Source of the DNA: Rallus limicola
Taxonomy: Eukaryota > Chordata > Aves > Gruiformes > Rallidae
Length of the DNA: 64,000 bases
Assembly: GCA_022605955.1 (NCBI GenBank)
Contig: JAKCOZ010000058.1
Coordinates: forward strand, 2,294,001 to 2,358,000
Reading direction: 5' to 3'
A program made the position numbers and the translations under genes. Each line of letters starts with the position of its first letter. Positions within the stretch are counted from its first letter, which is position 1. Under the pieces are notes generated by a model. It was not told where the DNA came from. It did no database searches and saw only the letters and a list, made by a program, of their open reading frames with translations. Shown here in pieces: positions 13,401 through 25,204 of the stretch.

Positions 13401-16400
13401 TTAAACCCAAAGCATTTGTCATATTATTTCATACCATTCCTCTGCCTATCATTAATTTCTAATTGCTCCTCTCTCTAGCAGACAGAATGGCTTACTTTTT
13501 AGTGTCATTGAGTTTGACTTTCTAACCCTTACTTCTACAGTAATTAAGACTTGTGTAGTATTCTTATTTCGTTTGCTTTCTTTTTGAGACATTTTCTAAT
13601 TCTGCCTTTTATTCTTTTGCTTTTTTGATACAGGCCACAAGTTTGAAAGCATTTTGCTGCCTGCAGTACACAGAGTAAGTGCTGTGGATTTTTGTTACTA
13701 GGTACCTACTGCATGGCTCCTTTTGTCTACAAGCAACTAGAATCAGTGACTTCATAACAGCTAGTACTGAGAGCTCCAAGTGTCAGGATGAACTTAGGAG
13801 GTGCTCGGACTTCATTCCCCTTTCCTCAACCTTTCTCTTGCTGGTAATAGTGCAGAAAGACTGTGGTAAATTCAACCTCTCAAAATGATCAAGGGGATGG
13901 CCCCTTACATTTATTGTTTGACCTTAGACAAAATAAAAATCCTCTGTCTTCCTGGTTATGTGATATTTTTGACCAATTGAAGATTCACAGGGAAAACCTA
14001 CAAGGAACAAGTTAAAAATGGAAAAGAACAGTGTGTGGTAGAAGTACAGGAGGTGAATATGGAGCATTATCACAGGATTTAGGCATCCTAATTCTGCTTT
14101 GGTGACTCAAGTTAGGACTTCCACATTGATCTAAGTAGTGCTCCAATGAGATATAGATGAGGAATTGTTAATAATGGAACAAAATGGAGAACAGTCAGAA
14201 GAAAGATAAAAGGGAGATGTACAACCTTATAGAATTGAAATTCAGGCACATCTGGAGGTTGGTCCTCAAAGACAAATCTGCAGGTCTCTCCACTGATGAG
14301 CTCCATATGAAACACAATAATCTGTGAGGTAACTGTGAACCTCTGGGAACACGCAACACTAGCACATTTGCGAATGGGAAACTTGCCACATCACCTTTAG
14401 CTCTCCACAAAACAACAATGCTGACATCTAAGAATAGACTGTTCAATATGCAACAGCAATAAGATCATCTGGCCCAGAGGCAGAAACTTTTGATGACCAA
14501 ACACCATTTGCAGAATGTGCTGAGGCTTTGTGACTCCTGGATGGTATGTGCCCCTGTAGCAGGTCTTACCAGTTGATAGCACTAGCTACTATTTCATCTT
14601 CTCCTTCCAGCTATTTGTTGTTTTGTTTAATTAACCCAGCCTTCTGAAGGAGAAGACTGTGCAGCAGCCACTCTTTTGTTTAACTTCCTTCATAAAAACA
14701 GCTGCTATCAGATAGTCTTGAGGCTGGAATGATTACAAGATGTTCTAAATAAATCACTCTCCTGAAAATGGATTGTCTTAAGTTCTTGTATCAATATTGC
14801 CTTTACCATCTCTCCTTAGGAAGGCTTGCAGTGTGTCTCAAGATGCTAAGTCTGTTAAAGGAGGAGGCAAAATGAAGGCAACCAATCAGGGAACTATACT
14901 AAAAGCTGTGCATACATTACAACAGACTGACTGTTGCACTTGTGTGCCCTGGTAAATGCTTTCTGAGGAAACACAAGGCAAAAAGTGTCTTATTTTTTTG
15001 CTTTTTTAGCATTTATAGAGGCTGTCTTCATATGACATTATACTTATAATTTCATACCTCCTTTCCTCTCGCAGTTTTTATTCTACCTCATCTCCTTTTT
15101 CTTTTGTGCCAGATCCTTACTGAAAGGAACGTGGGGATTTCAGTCTTGACGGTGTGTGTCAGGGAAGAAGTAGAGAATGAGGGATAAAGGTAGGGTAACT
15201 TTTATTTCATTTGGAAAGGTTATGATGATAAAGATGATGTTTTCTGGTACCTAAATACTGCAATGGGGAAGGAAAGCAGTACTGTCTGTGTTGGCTTCAT
15301 GTGACATTTCTATTTGTAATTCTCCAATGTCCTTGACTGAATTCAACAAAAAAGAAGGAAATAGGGGAACAAAGATTTCATGCTTTCAGTGTGTGGAAAA
15401 TAAAAATCTGTTTGGACTAAAAAAGACAAGTCAATAAAAATGTTTCTTGATGCAACTTTGTCTCATTCATCATAAAAGCAGGATGGGCATGAACTCTGGG
15501 ATATGCAGCAGTACACAGAACAGCTGCTGTGGCACTGGGACCCATGCCATGTCCATTACTACAGCCAATTGTTCTCTTATAGACAACAGCCACTGTTGAC
15601 TACAGTGGTACCCTTCTTCTTGTTTCCTTATTCAAGATTTTTTTTTTTTGTTTAGCAATGCAGCCTGTATTTCTACCAAGGCTGAAATGGCCTTCCCTAT
15701 TAGCTGTTCAATCCAGCTACTAAAAGTCTAATTAAATTTGCATCTGTTGCCTGTGGGCCCATTAAAACTCCAAGGGCCTCTGCTCTTTCCTCACTTATGC
15801 CTGCTCATGACTGTGTGCTTCCATTGGATTGGTTTCATTGCCTTCAATGGTTACCCTCCATTTGTGCCAAGGTAAACAAAACAGGAATTACATGCTAAGT
15901 ATCCAGAAGACACTTGAAACAGACAAAATATGTGAGTAATTTTCTTGTTTAGATCTATAGTTCATTCTGTAGCAAATCTGTTTTGGAGACTGGTTTGAAT
16001 GTTGTTTGGGAGAAATCTATCTTATCTTGAAAACCTCTTCTTATATAATTAATAATTAAAACAGCATCAAACGCCGATTGAGAAAATTGATTTGAATTCT
16101 TTATAGGCAAATTCCCAAATAGCCAATGAAGGCATACACAGAAATCCTGTGCTGTGGAAATTCCACAAGTCTTTCTACCCAGGAGATTTTCAGCTATCTA
16201 TAGGATTGTTACTCTTTCTCTATTATCATAATTATGGTTTGGTGAGCCACGTGAGGCATCACAAGTTCTCAGGGGTGCACATAATGTATGCAACATGTGG
16301 CTACACAAATGGGTGCAAGCATTCTTACTCATGTGCCAGCACTGTGTTGTTAAAACAGCATTCCTGTCTTGCAAAGCAGGCCAGAAATATCCTCAGTGGA

Positions 16401-17821
16401 TGGACTTGCTATTATTAACTAGAATACCTATTAGCAAATTAGGCGATTTCTGGCTTGGTGCTAGTGGAAATCACAAGGCTGGAAGGACAAAGAACAGTCT
16501 GAACTATTCAGTGAAAATGAGTTCCCTGAGCAACAGAACTTTACAAAGGACAAGGGAAAGGAAGGGGTCAGCAGCAAGTAATCAACCCACACTTACACTC
16601 ATCATTGTGATGGGCAGGATAAAATTGAGATGTCACTTTTCCAGATTCATATCAAGTTCTCTTTTATCTAAGTTCATAAACATGAAGCTAAAGAGCCTTT
16701 CCTTTCCTGCTGCATTTGGGGAACATTTTTTTCTGAATAATTTGTATGAATATCAGTGCTTGGGGAAGTGAAAGATTAATAGCAACTGCCTGGTGCCAAG
16801 GCAGGATTCCTTTCTGTAGCTCTGTAGTTTATCATCACCTGCAGCACCTCCACTAGCTTAGTTCTGAGTACCCATACAGCCACCACTGCACCCAAACCCT
16901 GATAGCCTAGACCTGTTTATCCACATAGCTCTGCTGCTGATGCAGAAAGCTGTCTGTATCACTTGTTGTAGTGTAGATTGCTCATGCAGCTCTGCTGATG
17001 TCTTAGAATCTTGTCTTACTCTTTCCCATGCTATATTAGCCTTGCCCCTTCACCTGTCTCAGGATGTGCAGCATTTGCACAACACTCAGTCTTTGCCGGA
17101 GTCCTGCAGCATCATGTCCTCCAGTTCTCCATGTCTCTTCCTCAAAATCTATTCATCTCAGTTCTGCCCAGCAACTCCTACCTCACAAATGCCATTCTGG
17201 ACTTGCACACCAGCTCTGCTGAGCCAACTTGGGTTTGTCACTTGGTGAAATACCCACATAAAGGCTAGCCAAAGGTCACTAAGCTCACTCTAGTTTATCT
17301 TAAGTTAAACTCATGATAGCCTACTGGTATGACAGCCACTCTATAGCCTTCTTCCCATTAGAACTCTCCCTGCCGAGCAGAAGGTAGTGGTAGTAGACAA
17401 AATTTATGGTTTCAGCTTAAACAGGAGCATCCCCTGTTACAGTGTAAGTATTGATCTATACATCTCCAAAGGTTGTGTCAAAACAAAGCTGTGACTTCTC
17501 TTTTTGAAGCACAAAACACAGGTCAAAAAAGCCAATCTTTTTTCCTGTGGTCACCATCACACCACTAAACAAAACAATTAAATAGAAGTTGCTTTTAAAA
17601 AAACATTGGGCAAATTTTCCCTTCTGTCTCTCCTTGTTGATGATTTTGTTAATTCAGTAAGTTCCTGAAAACCATGTAAGTCACCAGGTACAAAAGCTGA
17701 ATGTAGGTGACACAAAGAACATCTCTCTTAGACTGTTTACCTAGGCAGTTGTGAGTGAATATCTATGTCTACATAATTTTGAGTCCTTCATTCCTTCAGA
17801 CTTCACTTCTCCACACAGAGA

Positions 17822-18362
17822 TGTTGATGTACGGAAATCGACTCTAGAACTAGTTATAAAGTAGGTATGTTTATTGCGCGCAGATGCACGGGGGATAGCT
17901 CCACCACAGATGTGCATCCCGAGGCAGCAAACCGACCTTACATTTATACAATGAAACAATGACTATTCTATCAACGCCTATGCATATTAAGTACCTGAAC
18001 CCGCCTACTCTCGCTTCTCATGCTAATTAGCTTATCAGTCCTTGGCGCTTGCGCAGATCCTTGCATGGGTCGCAGGCAGGGGTCTCTGGGAGGAAGGCTG
18101 TATGTCTTCCTCGTGATGTACTTTCACCTCTCACCTGGAATGCGAGGATCTTGCAAGCTTGCAGTGCCTCTATCAGTCTGTGCTCGCTGATGTCCTTGTG
18201 AGGGGCCCATGGACGTATTTCAGCCATCTCTTTTTCTTTGTTGAAGAGATACGCGACGCACCTCGGCTCTGCTCGCCCCAGAGAGCAGCCGTGGAGTGCT
18301 ACCATTCTGTCCTCAAATTCTTGCTTTTTACCTTTTCCTTGAGTTAGCATGAAGTTATCACA
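17822..18362 (-). mobile_element. Solo LTR of an endogenous retrovirus, minus orientation
   Basis: On the minus strand the element starts TGTGATAACTTC (18362) and ends ACATCAACA (17822). It has a TATA-like TGTATAAATG (complement of about 17939-17948) and an AATAAAC poly(A) signal (complement of about 17870-17876) in the right order and spacing for U3, R and U5. It is richer in GC and CpG than its surroundings. I found no matching target duplication, so the ends are approximate. It contains a 107-codon open frame in U3, described separately. Its TGTGATA start is shared with the LTR at 48006-48750. Confidence 0.72.
18027..18350 (-). other. 107-codon open frame inside LTR U3, unknown product
   Basis: An ATG about 12 bases inside the LTR start opens a frame of 107 codons that ends TAA about 80 bases before the TATA-like motif, so it lies wholly within U3. 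The predicted peptide is charged, has six cysteines and lacks a membrane segment. I do not recognise it. Some retroviruses carry open frames in U3, but chance is also possible at this length. No function is assigned. Confidence 0.3.
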
Positions 18363-21300
18363 AGTAAGCCCTCTGCTATGAGAGAGAGAAACAGATCTCC
18401 TCCCCCTCCATAGACCATTTCACATGATTATCTAGCTGAATTTCAAGCTCTATGCTTCATATCTGATTGTAATCCTATACCTGTTCCTATACCTGCACAT
18501 CAATGTATATCTAGAGGAAAAGGAAAACCTGCAGGTATGTCATTCACAAGCCACTTCACCTTACCCATTCACTGTTCAGTATGTATAAACATGCTATGCT
18601 CCTCAACCTCCTAACTGTGGGAATCCAGCAACAGAAACCTCCATCAAAGCCTTGTTCTCAGCAGTGCTGTATTCATATGCTGTCATTATTGTGTAGCTGC
18701 CACCTGCACTACCCTCAGCAGAGTTGCTGCATGGAAGGTTTGGGGGGAAACAAGAGAGTGTAAATGCCAGTGAGAAAGTGGAACAAAGTGAGCTAAGTAA
18801 GGAAGAACAGGACAGGAGGTGATGTCTGAAAGGAGTCAGTGTAGTTTGGAGATGGGCTCCAAGCTCTTTTTCTGAAGGCAAGTTTCATTTTGCTGATATC
18901 TTTGCAAATGCCACTGCACTATCAGGAGCCACTCAGGTCCTAACTTTTCTTCATGACCTTAATAAAAGGAGTAGCAATAGAGAAATGTCATGAAATTGAT
19001 CATATTTTAGCTATTTTTTGTGACTTATCTCCAACTAGTGCCATGCTGGATCCCAAGCGAACAGTTACTAATTGTGCCTCTGGTTAGTGCTCACTTCAGG
19101 GAATTCACAACAGCAGCAAATAAAACCAGAATGGAGAAATAAAAAATAGAGCTGGAAGACAAAGGAGAGTGAGGTCAGGATCCTCCGAGGTACTGAATCC
19201 TTTCAAATTGAGAAAATCAGTATATTTGTACCACACAAGCTGACAGGAAAAAGTAACCAACATAATAGCTCCTTGCTGGTAAGAGAAAGGAATTCCAGAA
19301 ACATCCTAGGCACATCCTGAAGACATTCTTGCCATTGTTTCAGCTCTCCCTTGCTATCTCTGTCATTACTAAATGCAGCCTAGGTCTATACTGAATGCAC
19401 TTCTTGAATAAAGAATATGTATTCAAGTTGTATAAGAATTCCCAGAGCATGACCCCCTCTCATACATGCACAAGAATGTACCAAGAAGCATCCTTCAGGT
19501 ACGTAAAACACTGGGGCCTGCCCCAGACCTGAATGAAAAACCAGGCAGGATGGACAATCCCTATCAAAGTGATATCCCCAGGTAACAGCTTATCAGTATG
19601 AGCTAATGAAACATTGTTACCATCAAGCCCTGTACCACAAACAAGAGGGTTTGGGGGAATGCAAATGCTCTTGTTACTGGAAATTAACACCTCATCCCAA
19701 AATCCATTAAACCACACATCTCGGTCATGCCAGAGTTCTCCTTGGGTGAGGCAGGAAAAATCTGACAGAGCAAGGCTTTGAGAGTGTCTGCATGACTTGG
19801 TGATTGCATGTACTGCTGTGATTGTGTCGGGGGAGGAAGGGCTGGAGGCAGCAGACCTAAGGTATGGCTCTGTATTTAACAGAATGGGGGAAGGAAAATG
19901 TAGCTGTGGGAAGAAGAAACTGCATCTTGCTAGGCAGTGTTTTTTGGAGAAAGTACTCTGTCAATTTATTCACATGCACAGATGTGATAATTACTTTCCA
20001 CTTCCCTAGCTCACATGCAGTGCCTACCTCTGTGGGAGGCTTCTTCTTTTGCTTCCACAACAGGAATATTTTTGGTGTCTTCCATGTGCTTGCTGAGCTT
20101 TCTCCCACCAAACCACACTGAAACAGCAGAGACTACAGACTCTTAACCCACCATCTCTCACTACTCCCTCCTCATCATTCTGTGCAGCTTGTAAGTGGTT
20201 CACTGCTGCAAGAAACAAAACATGCTCTAGCATGTATGTGTGGTTTCTTTCACTTTTTTACTCCAACACATTTTCTTGCTGGACTAGCTGCTTTTGTAAA
20301 CCTTGCTGCACTTGCATGCAATACACGTTTACAGCCCAGCCAACCTAAAACCACATGTCTCAATTCCTCTTCAAATTCAATACTCAATTTTACCTCCAGC
20401 CTCCACCTCTCTCTCTTTCCAGTGTATATAACTGATAACAATCAGTTAAGTATTTTTGGCCAAGTTATAGATCTTTAATTGGCCAAAACTTCCTGATAAC
20501 CAACCTGCTTTGGGACTGAATCAGATTTCACAGTTTAAAGCAATGTTGTTTATCCCACAGAAGTGACCTCCTAACACCTAACACTTCTTCTTCTGTTTGT
20601 CTCCTCCTTTCAAGGCACTGTACACTACTTGACAGATCAGAGCCGTGGGACACAGGTTTTACTCTCAGCTGGGTGAACTCAAGCAAAGCATTTTCCATGT
20701 CTTCATCCCCTGGTGTAAAATAAGAACTACCTTTGTAAGCACTGAAGGGTCTACTGATAAAGAATAATGAAGAAGAAACGGCATTTAGAAAATAGAACAT
20801 TAATGTGTGTATGTACTCATCTACATGAGCTGAGAGTTGACCACAGCAGCCTGCAATGAAGCCTTGTAAAAAACTGCAGCAGGAAAATGGCTCTGATCCC
20901 TTATGCTTTATAAGTCTTGTTATCATTTGTGTTTGAGATAGTGGGATGTACATTGTTCAGTGAGGATTTGCTAGTATCTCAAACAAAGGAAAATAATTTC
21001 ACACGAGGAAGACAATGAAGAATGGGACCTGTTGTCAATTAAGCAAAACAGTGAGAGGAACACAATGACAAACTTAGAACTGCATGTGAACAGGGATACA
21101 TCTTTGCTCTGTGTGTGTATATATCCTGAGAAGAAACATAGGTGGTCAAGGTGCCCAACATCTAATTTGAAAAAAGAGGTGCTAACGTTAGGCAGAGACA
21201 TCCTGAAAATGATTCTATTTGCCTCTCAGACACTCTCCAACTAGCTTAAACTGCACTGCTTTAGGAGATCTGATAAACCTCCCATTCCACAGTGATAAGA

Positions 21301-22209
21301 ACTAGTCACACTAGTCTAGGCATACTAGGCTCCTTCCTCAAGCCCAGGAGTTGCCTACCATAGAGGTGGTTTCAACCATTCTGTATCTGTTAAGGATAAT
21401 GTTCAGTGTGTGCTGTTTACTATTAATTTCTCCTGAGTAAGAGGCTTCATACAAATAGAACATAAACCCCTGTCACTCCTTCCCTCCCTGCAGCTACACC
21501 AAAGCATGATTACAGTTGCACACATAAATGCACTAGGCATTCAAAAACTTCACAGCCTCTACAGGATAAGCTTATGAAGCTTCTATAACCTGCATTCTGT
21601 AGTTTTCAACTGGCGCCTTTCTCCTTCCCCTTCTAACTCCTCCCCACTGTCTGTCCACTCTTCCACCAACTTGTATCATCCTGCACAGGCAATCTCTGCA
21701 GAACCCAGAAATACATCCTATCTTATGACTGCTGCGGCGGCTTTGGAGAGCATGCAGATCTGCACACTGCTGGAACGTAGTCCTGAGGCAACACTCCAGC
21801 CATGCTTTCAGGCTTAGGATTTGAAGATCAGTTAATACAGTCTATAGATGCCCCTTGTCCTCTTCTTCCTCTCTTCCCCAGTCACCAGTATTTCCTATCT
21901 TCTGCCTATCTGTAAATTAACTTGCTGAAAGCAAATGGAGTTTGTCAGAAGTCTAATCTCTCCTTAAAAACAAGTAGAGTCTTTCTTCCACCTTTGGGAG
22001 GCTAAATACCAGTAAGTGTTTGAGACTGAAACTCTTTGCCAACACTCTTCAGTCTTCAAGGATACAATCTGGTATTCCCTAGCTGCTTGGCTGTGTAAGG
22101 GCCACAGTAAATGAGGTGATGAAGGTGTAATAGTTCCAGTCAGTGCATGACTAGTGAAGTCAATATTTATGTATTGAAAAAGATGAGAAACTCACTCTTT
22201 TTTTGGCAG

Positions 22210-22262
22210 AAACAAGCGGACGTTGCTGCAGCTAACATGGAGATCAGCAGTTTCCCCAATGG
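22210..22262 (+). other. Exon-like 53-base segment, unassigned
   Basis: A pyrimidine-rich acceptor (CTCACTCTTTTTTTGGCAG) precedes 53 bases that end at a consensus donor (GG|GTAAGAAT). Two of the three frames are open. It is on the strand opposite to IQSEC3, so it cannot be an exon of that gene. It could be an exon of an antisense noncoding RNA, or a chance pair of splice signals. No neighbouring exon was recognised. Confidence 0.2.
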
Positions 22263-23916
22263 GTAAGAATTCTTGGGGGAAACATTACAGTGGTTAGCTG
22301 TGCTATCCCAAGTGATTGCCATGGCAAGTATGCACAGAATCTAATAGCTAAGTCAAACTAACCAGCTCCAGTGGTGGGACAGAAGTCAGTTCAAGAAGAT
22401 CCATAACTTCAGCAGTTATATATGTCTGTAATCTTGCATCTCTTCAAATTTGAAGCCATTTAGTTAAGTGAGTTCAGCCACTCAGATTTACAGTTAAGTG
22501 GTAATAAAAATATGGCTCTTAGACTTACCTGGGTTGTAAACCAGCACAAATTACTGATCAGAGCCATACAGTCTCTCTACATCAGGAGTTTGACTGGATC
22601 TAGATTCACTGGCACAAATATAGAAGAAAACTGCTTGAAATGAGGTCTTTTGCATGTGGACCATGGAATGTTCAGAAAAAGAGGGAGGAGATTCCTCAGA
22701 TACTTTGCTTCTTCAGATGAAAATTAGTGATCCATTGTGCATGGATATCAGTCTTCAGGACAAATCCAGGTAGTTACTATGGTGAAAGAGGCCATGTGAG
22801 TACCTAGGCAGACACAGGCAATTTACTGGTGTCCTACTGGGAATGGGTTTGCAAATTAAAAACCAGAAAATGAAAAACAAGGACATTTGTGAGGATTCTG
22901 AACTGACTACAGAGCTGAAACTTTTCCTGGAACAGCCCAACAGAGGCAGAAACAGTATTCTTCAAAGAAGGGCAAAAGGAAGGAAAGACAGGTTCTGAGC
23001 TTGGTTCCATAATTTAAGTAGAAGGAAAGGTAATAATTTATATAAATCTGGAGAGATACCCTCTCTTTTGGAAAATGCTATCATGTATAAAGTCTGTTAA
23101 GAACCTCAGGGCCAAAACCACACTGTCCTGAGACACAGATCCAAGGGTGTTCTATGTAGGTAGTGCCCATCAAGATATTGGACACTGAGGCTGAAGGAGG
23201 TGCTGTCAGAGCAACTCTCCCACTGGAGCAGGGCAGTGTGAACCATTTTGAAGGACTGCCTGGAAATCAACATCACAGAGATAAACAGACAGCAAGGTCC
23301 TGATTTTAAATGAAAGGTCAAAATTTGAACAAATATCCAAAGTACAGCAAGGCCTGAAGAAGATCCCAAACCTTGTTAAAATCCGTAATATTTTCAGTGT
23401 CAATTTTCAACTACTCCTGAGAACGAGAGAGATCTTTTAGTGTGTTTCAGCAAATATAAAGTAACATCTCTAGTAGTAACTGTCTCAACAGCAAACCATG
23501 ACCATGCAAATGTTGGCAGGTGGATTAAGATGATCCAATTTTGTATGCAAAGCCAGGACGAGCCACAAATTCCATTTGCCAACAGTAACCTTCTATCTCA
23601 TCTAGGTGCCCCCTAAATTCTTACGGTAATTTCCAATCCTGCATAACTTAAGTATTCCAAGACTTTGTGAAGAGGCTATTACCGCAGAACAACAGCTCCA
23701 AGAAGGGGTTCCTGATTTGGAGTGGACTGTTCAGCCATTTTGATGTACTGGTGAGCTAAATAAAAACAAATTATACACTACTTGGTCTTTATTACCTGGG
23801 TTCCTAAGCAAAAAATGCTTTCTGTGGCCATAAAATCTCTTCCTCTTTCCTTCTATACATGTGCGTCTGTGCTTCTGTGTTGGCTTCTACTTTGTAAATG
23901 CAGCTCCCACTGTGAG

Positions 23917-24189
23917 TGTTGAGGTTCTGCGTGGCAGGGTTCTGATGGAGGAGGGGAGTTGCAGGGGTGGCTTCCCCAAAAGGCAGATAGAAGCTTTCCC
24001 TAGGCCAGACAGAGTAAACACCAGACAGGACCCGCTGCTGACCAAGGCTGAGCCATTCAGAGATGGTCACAGTGCCTCTGGGAATCATATTTACACAACT
24101 GGACAGTTTTTGCTGCCAGAGAAAAGAATGAGAAGAATCTGTGGGGACACCAAGTCAGTGAAGAAGCAAGGGGAGGAGGCACTCCAGAC

Positions 24190-24220
<31 letters not shown>

Positions 24221-24441
24221 TTCCCCTGCAGCCCATGGAGAAAACCATGGTGGAGCAGGCTGTCCCCCTGCAGCCCATGGCAGATGATGGGGAGCAGAGA
24301 CCCCACCTGCAGCCCATGGAGGCCCTATGCTGGAGTGTGTGGAGACATATGAAAGACATTGTGACCCATGTTGGAGCAAGCTCTTGGCAGGACATGCACT
24401 TTGGTGGGCCTCTGGACTCCAGCCAGGGTCAAACCACCACA
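23917..24441 (+). mobile_element. Solo LTR, 525 bp, same family as the 12-13 kb pair
   Basis: The element starts TGTTGAGGTTCTGCG and ends ACCACCACA, and is flanked by a perfect 5-base target duplication, GTGAG, at 23912-23916 and 24442-24446. It contains a (GA)n run at about 24188-24220 and three CCTGCAGCCCATGG motifs (about 24225, 24271 and 24307). Compared with the 12.08-kb copy it lacks about 230 bases including the AATAAA region. It is most simply a solo LTR left after recombination between two LTRs. A 163-codon plus-strand frame across it is incidental. Confidence 0.82.
24186..24221 (+). repeat. (GA)n microsatellite within the LTR
   Basis: A near-perfect GA repeat sits where the homologous LTR at 12.37-12.40 kb has only short GA-rich sequence, so it expanded after this copy diverged or inserted. 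Confidence 0.85.
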
Positions 24442-25204
24442 GTGAGCTTCAACCAAGTCTGAGTAACAGTCATCTCAGAGATACTACCTTCTTCCAAGTT
24501 CCATGAAAATAGCTGGCAGGGTGTAACAGAGAGAACATGGGAGGTTCTCTACTGAGGGAAAGATTGCCCAGTGAACTGAAGCCATTACTCCACAAAGAAA
24601 TCTCCATTTTGGAGAGAGATGTTATAAAAGCCTCAACACCAGAAGATTAGATCAGAACTCACATCTTGTTAGGCAAGAGAAAATGTAACCGTGACACAAA
24701 TCTTCTGGAAGCCAAGCTTCATTAGTTCTGCAGCTCACAGACCTCCTTGTTTTCAGTTAGAAGAGGGCGGGAAGGATAAGGTTTGCCATTTTTAATTTCT
24801 TATGCAGAATCACTTGAATTTCACCAAAATATCCCTCTTAGATATGACTAATTGTGGAAAATATCGATCCCCTTCTATCCCCCTCAGAAAGTGCAACTTC
24901 AGAGCACATGAAAATAACAGCTGATCAATGAGCATAATCTTAGCAAAAGCAGTAAATATAATGCCTGTATGAGAAGCAGAGTGAGGGTGCACGCACAGGG
25001 TAGAGAAAAGAAAAAACACCATCAAACAGAGCAAATACATCTTAGTAACCCTGCAGCAACAAAGCTCCTACCACCTTATATTAAAATACCTTAAGAAAAC
25101 ATTACAAACCTATTCAACAAAGAATCAGGATGTCACTTAATGATTTTCTCATTGTTTGCTGTTGTTTCTGTGATGTTGATATCCATTGCTATTGTCAACA
25201 CTCC

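Noticed and set aside
16295..16771. 158-codon plus-strand open frame
   Set aside because: No similarity to any family I know, an overlapping 89-codon frame, and no splice or promoter context.
20528..20953. 141-codon minus-strand open frame on the IQSEC3 strand
   Set aside because: Checked as a possible IQSEC3 exon; it shows no IQ, Sec7 or PH motif and no good splice sites in frame.
23861..24352. 163-codon open frame
   Set aside because: It lies across the solo LTR and its GA microsatellite, with a run of ER repeats; not a host gene.
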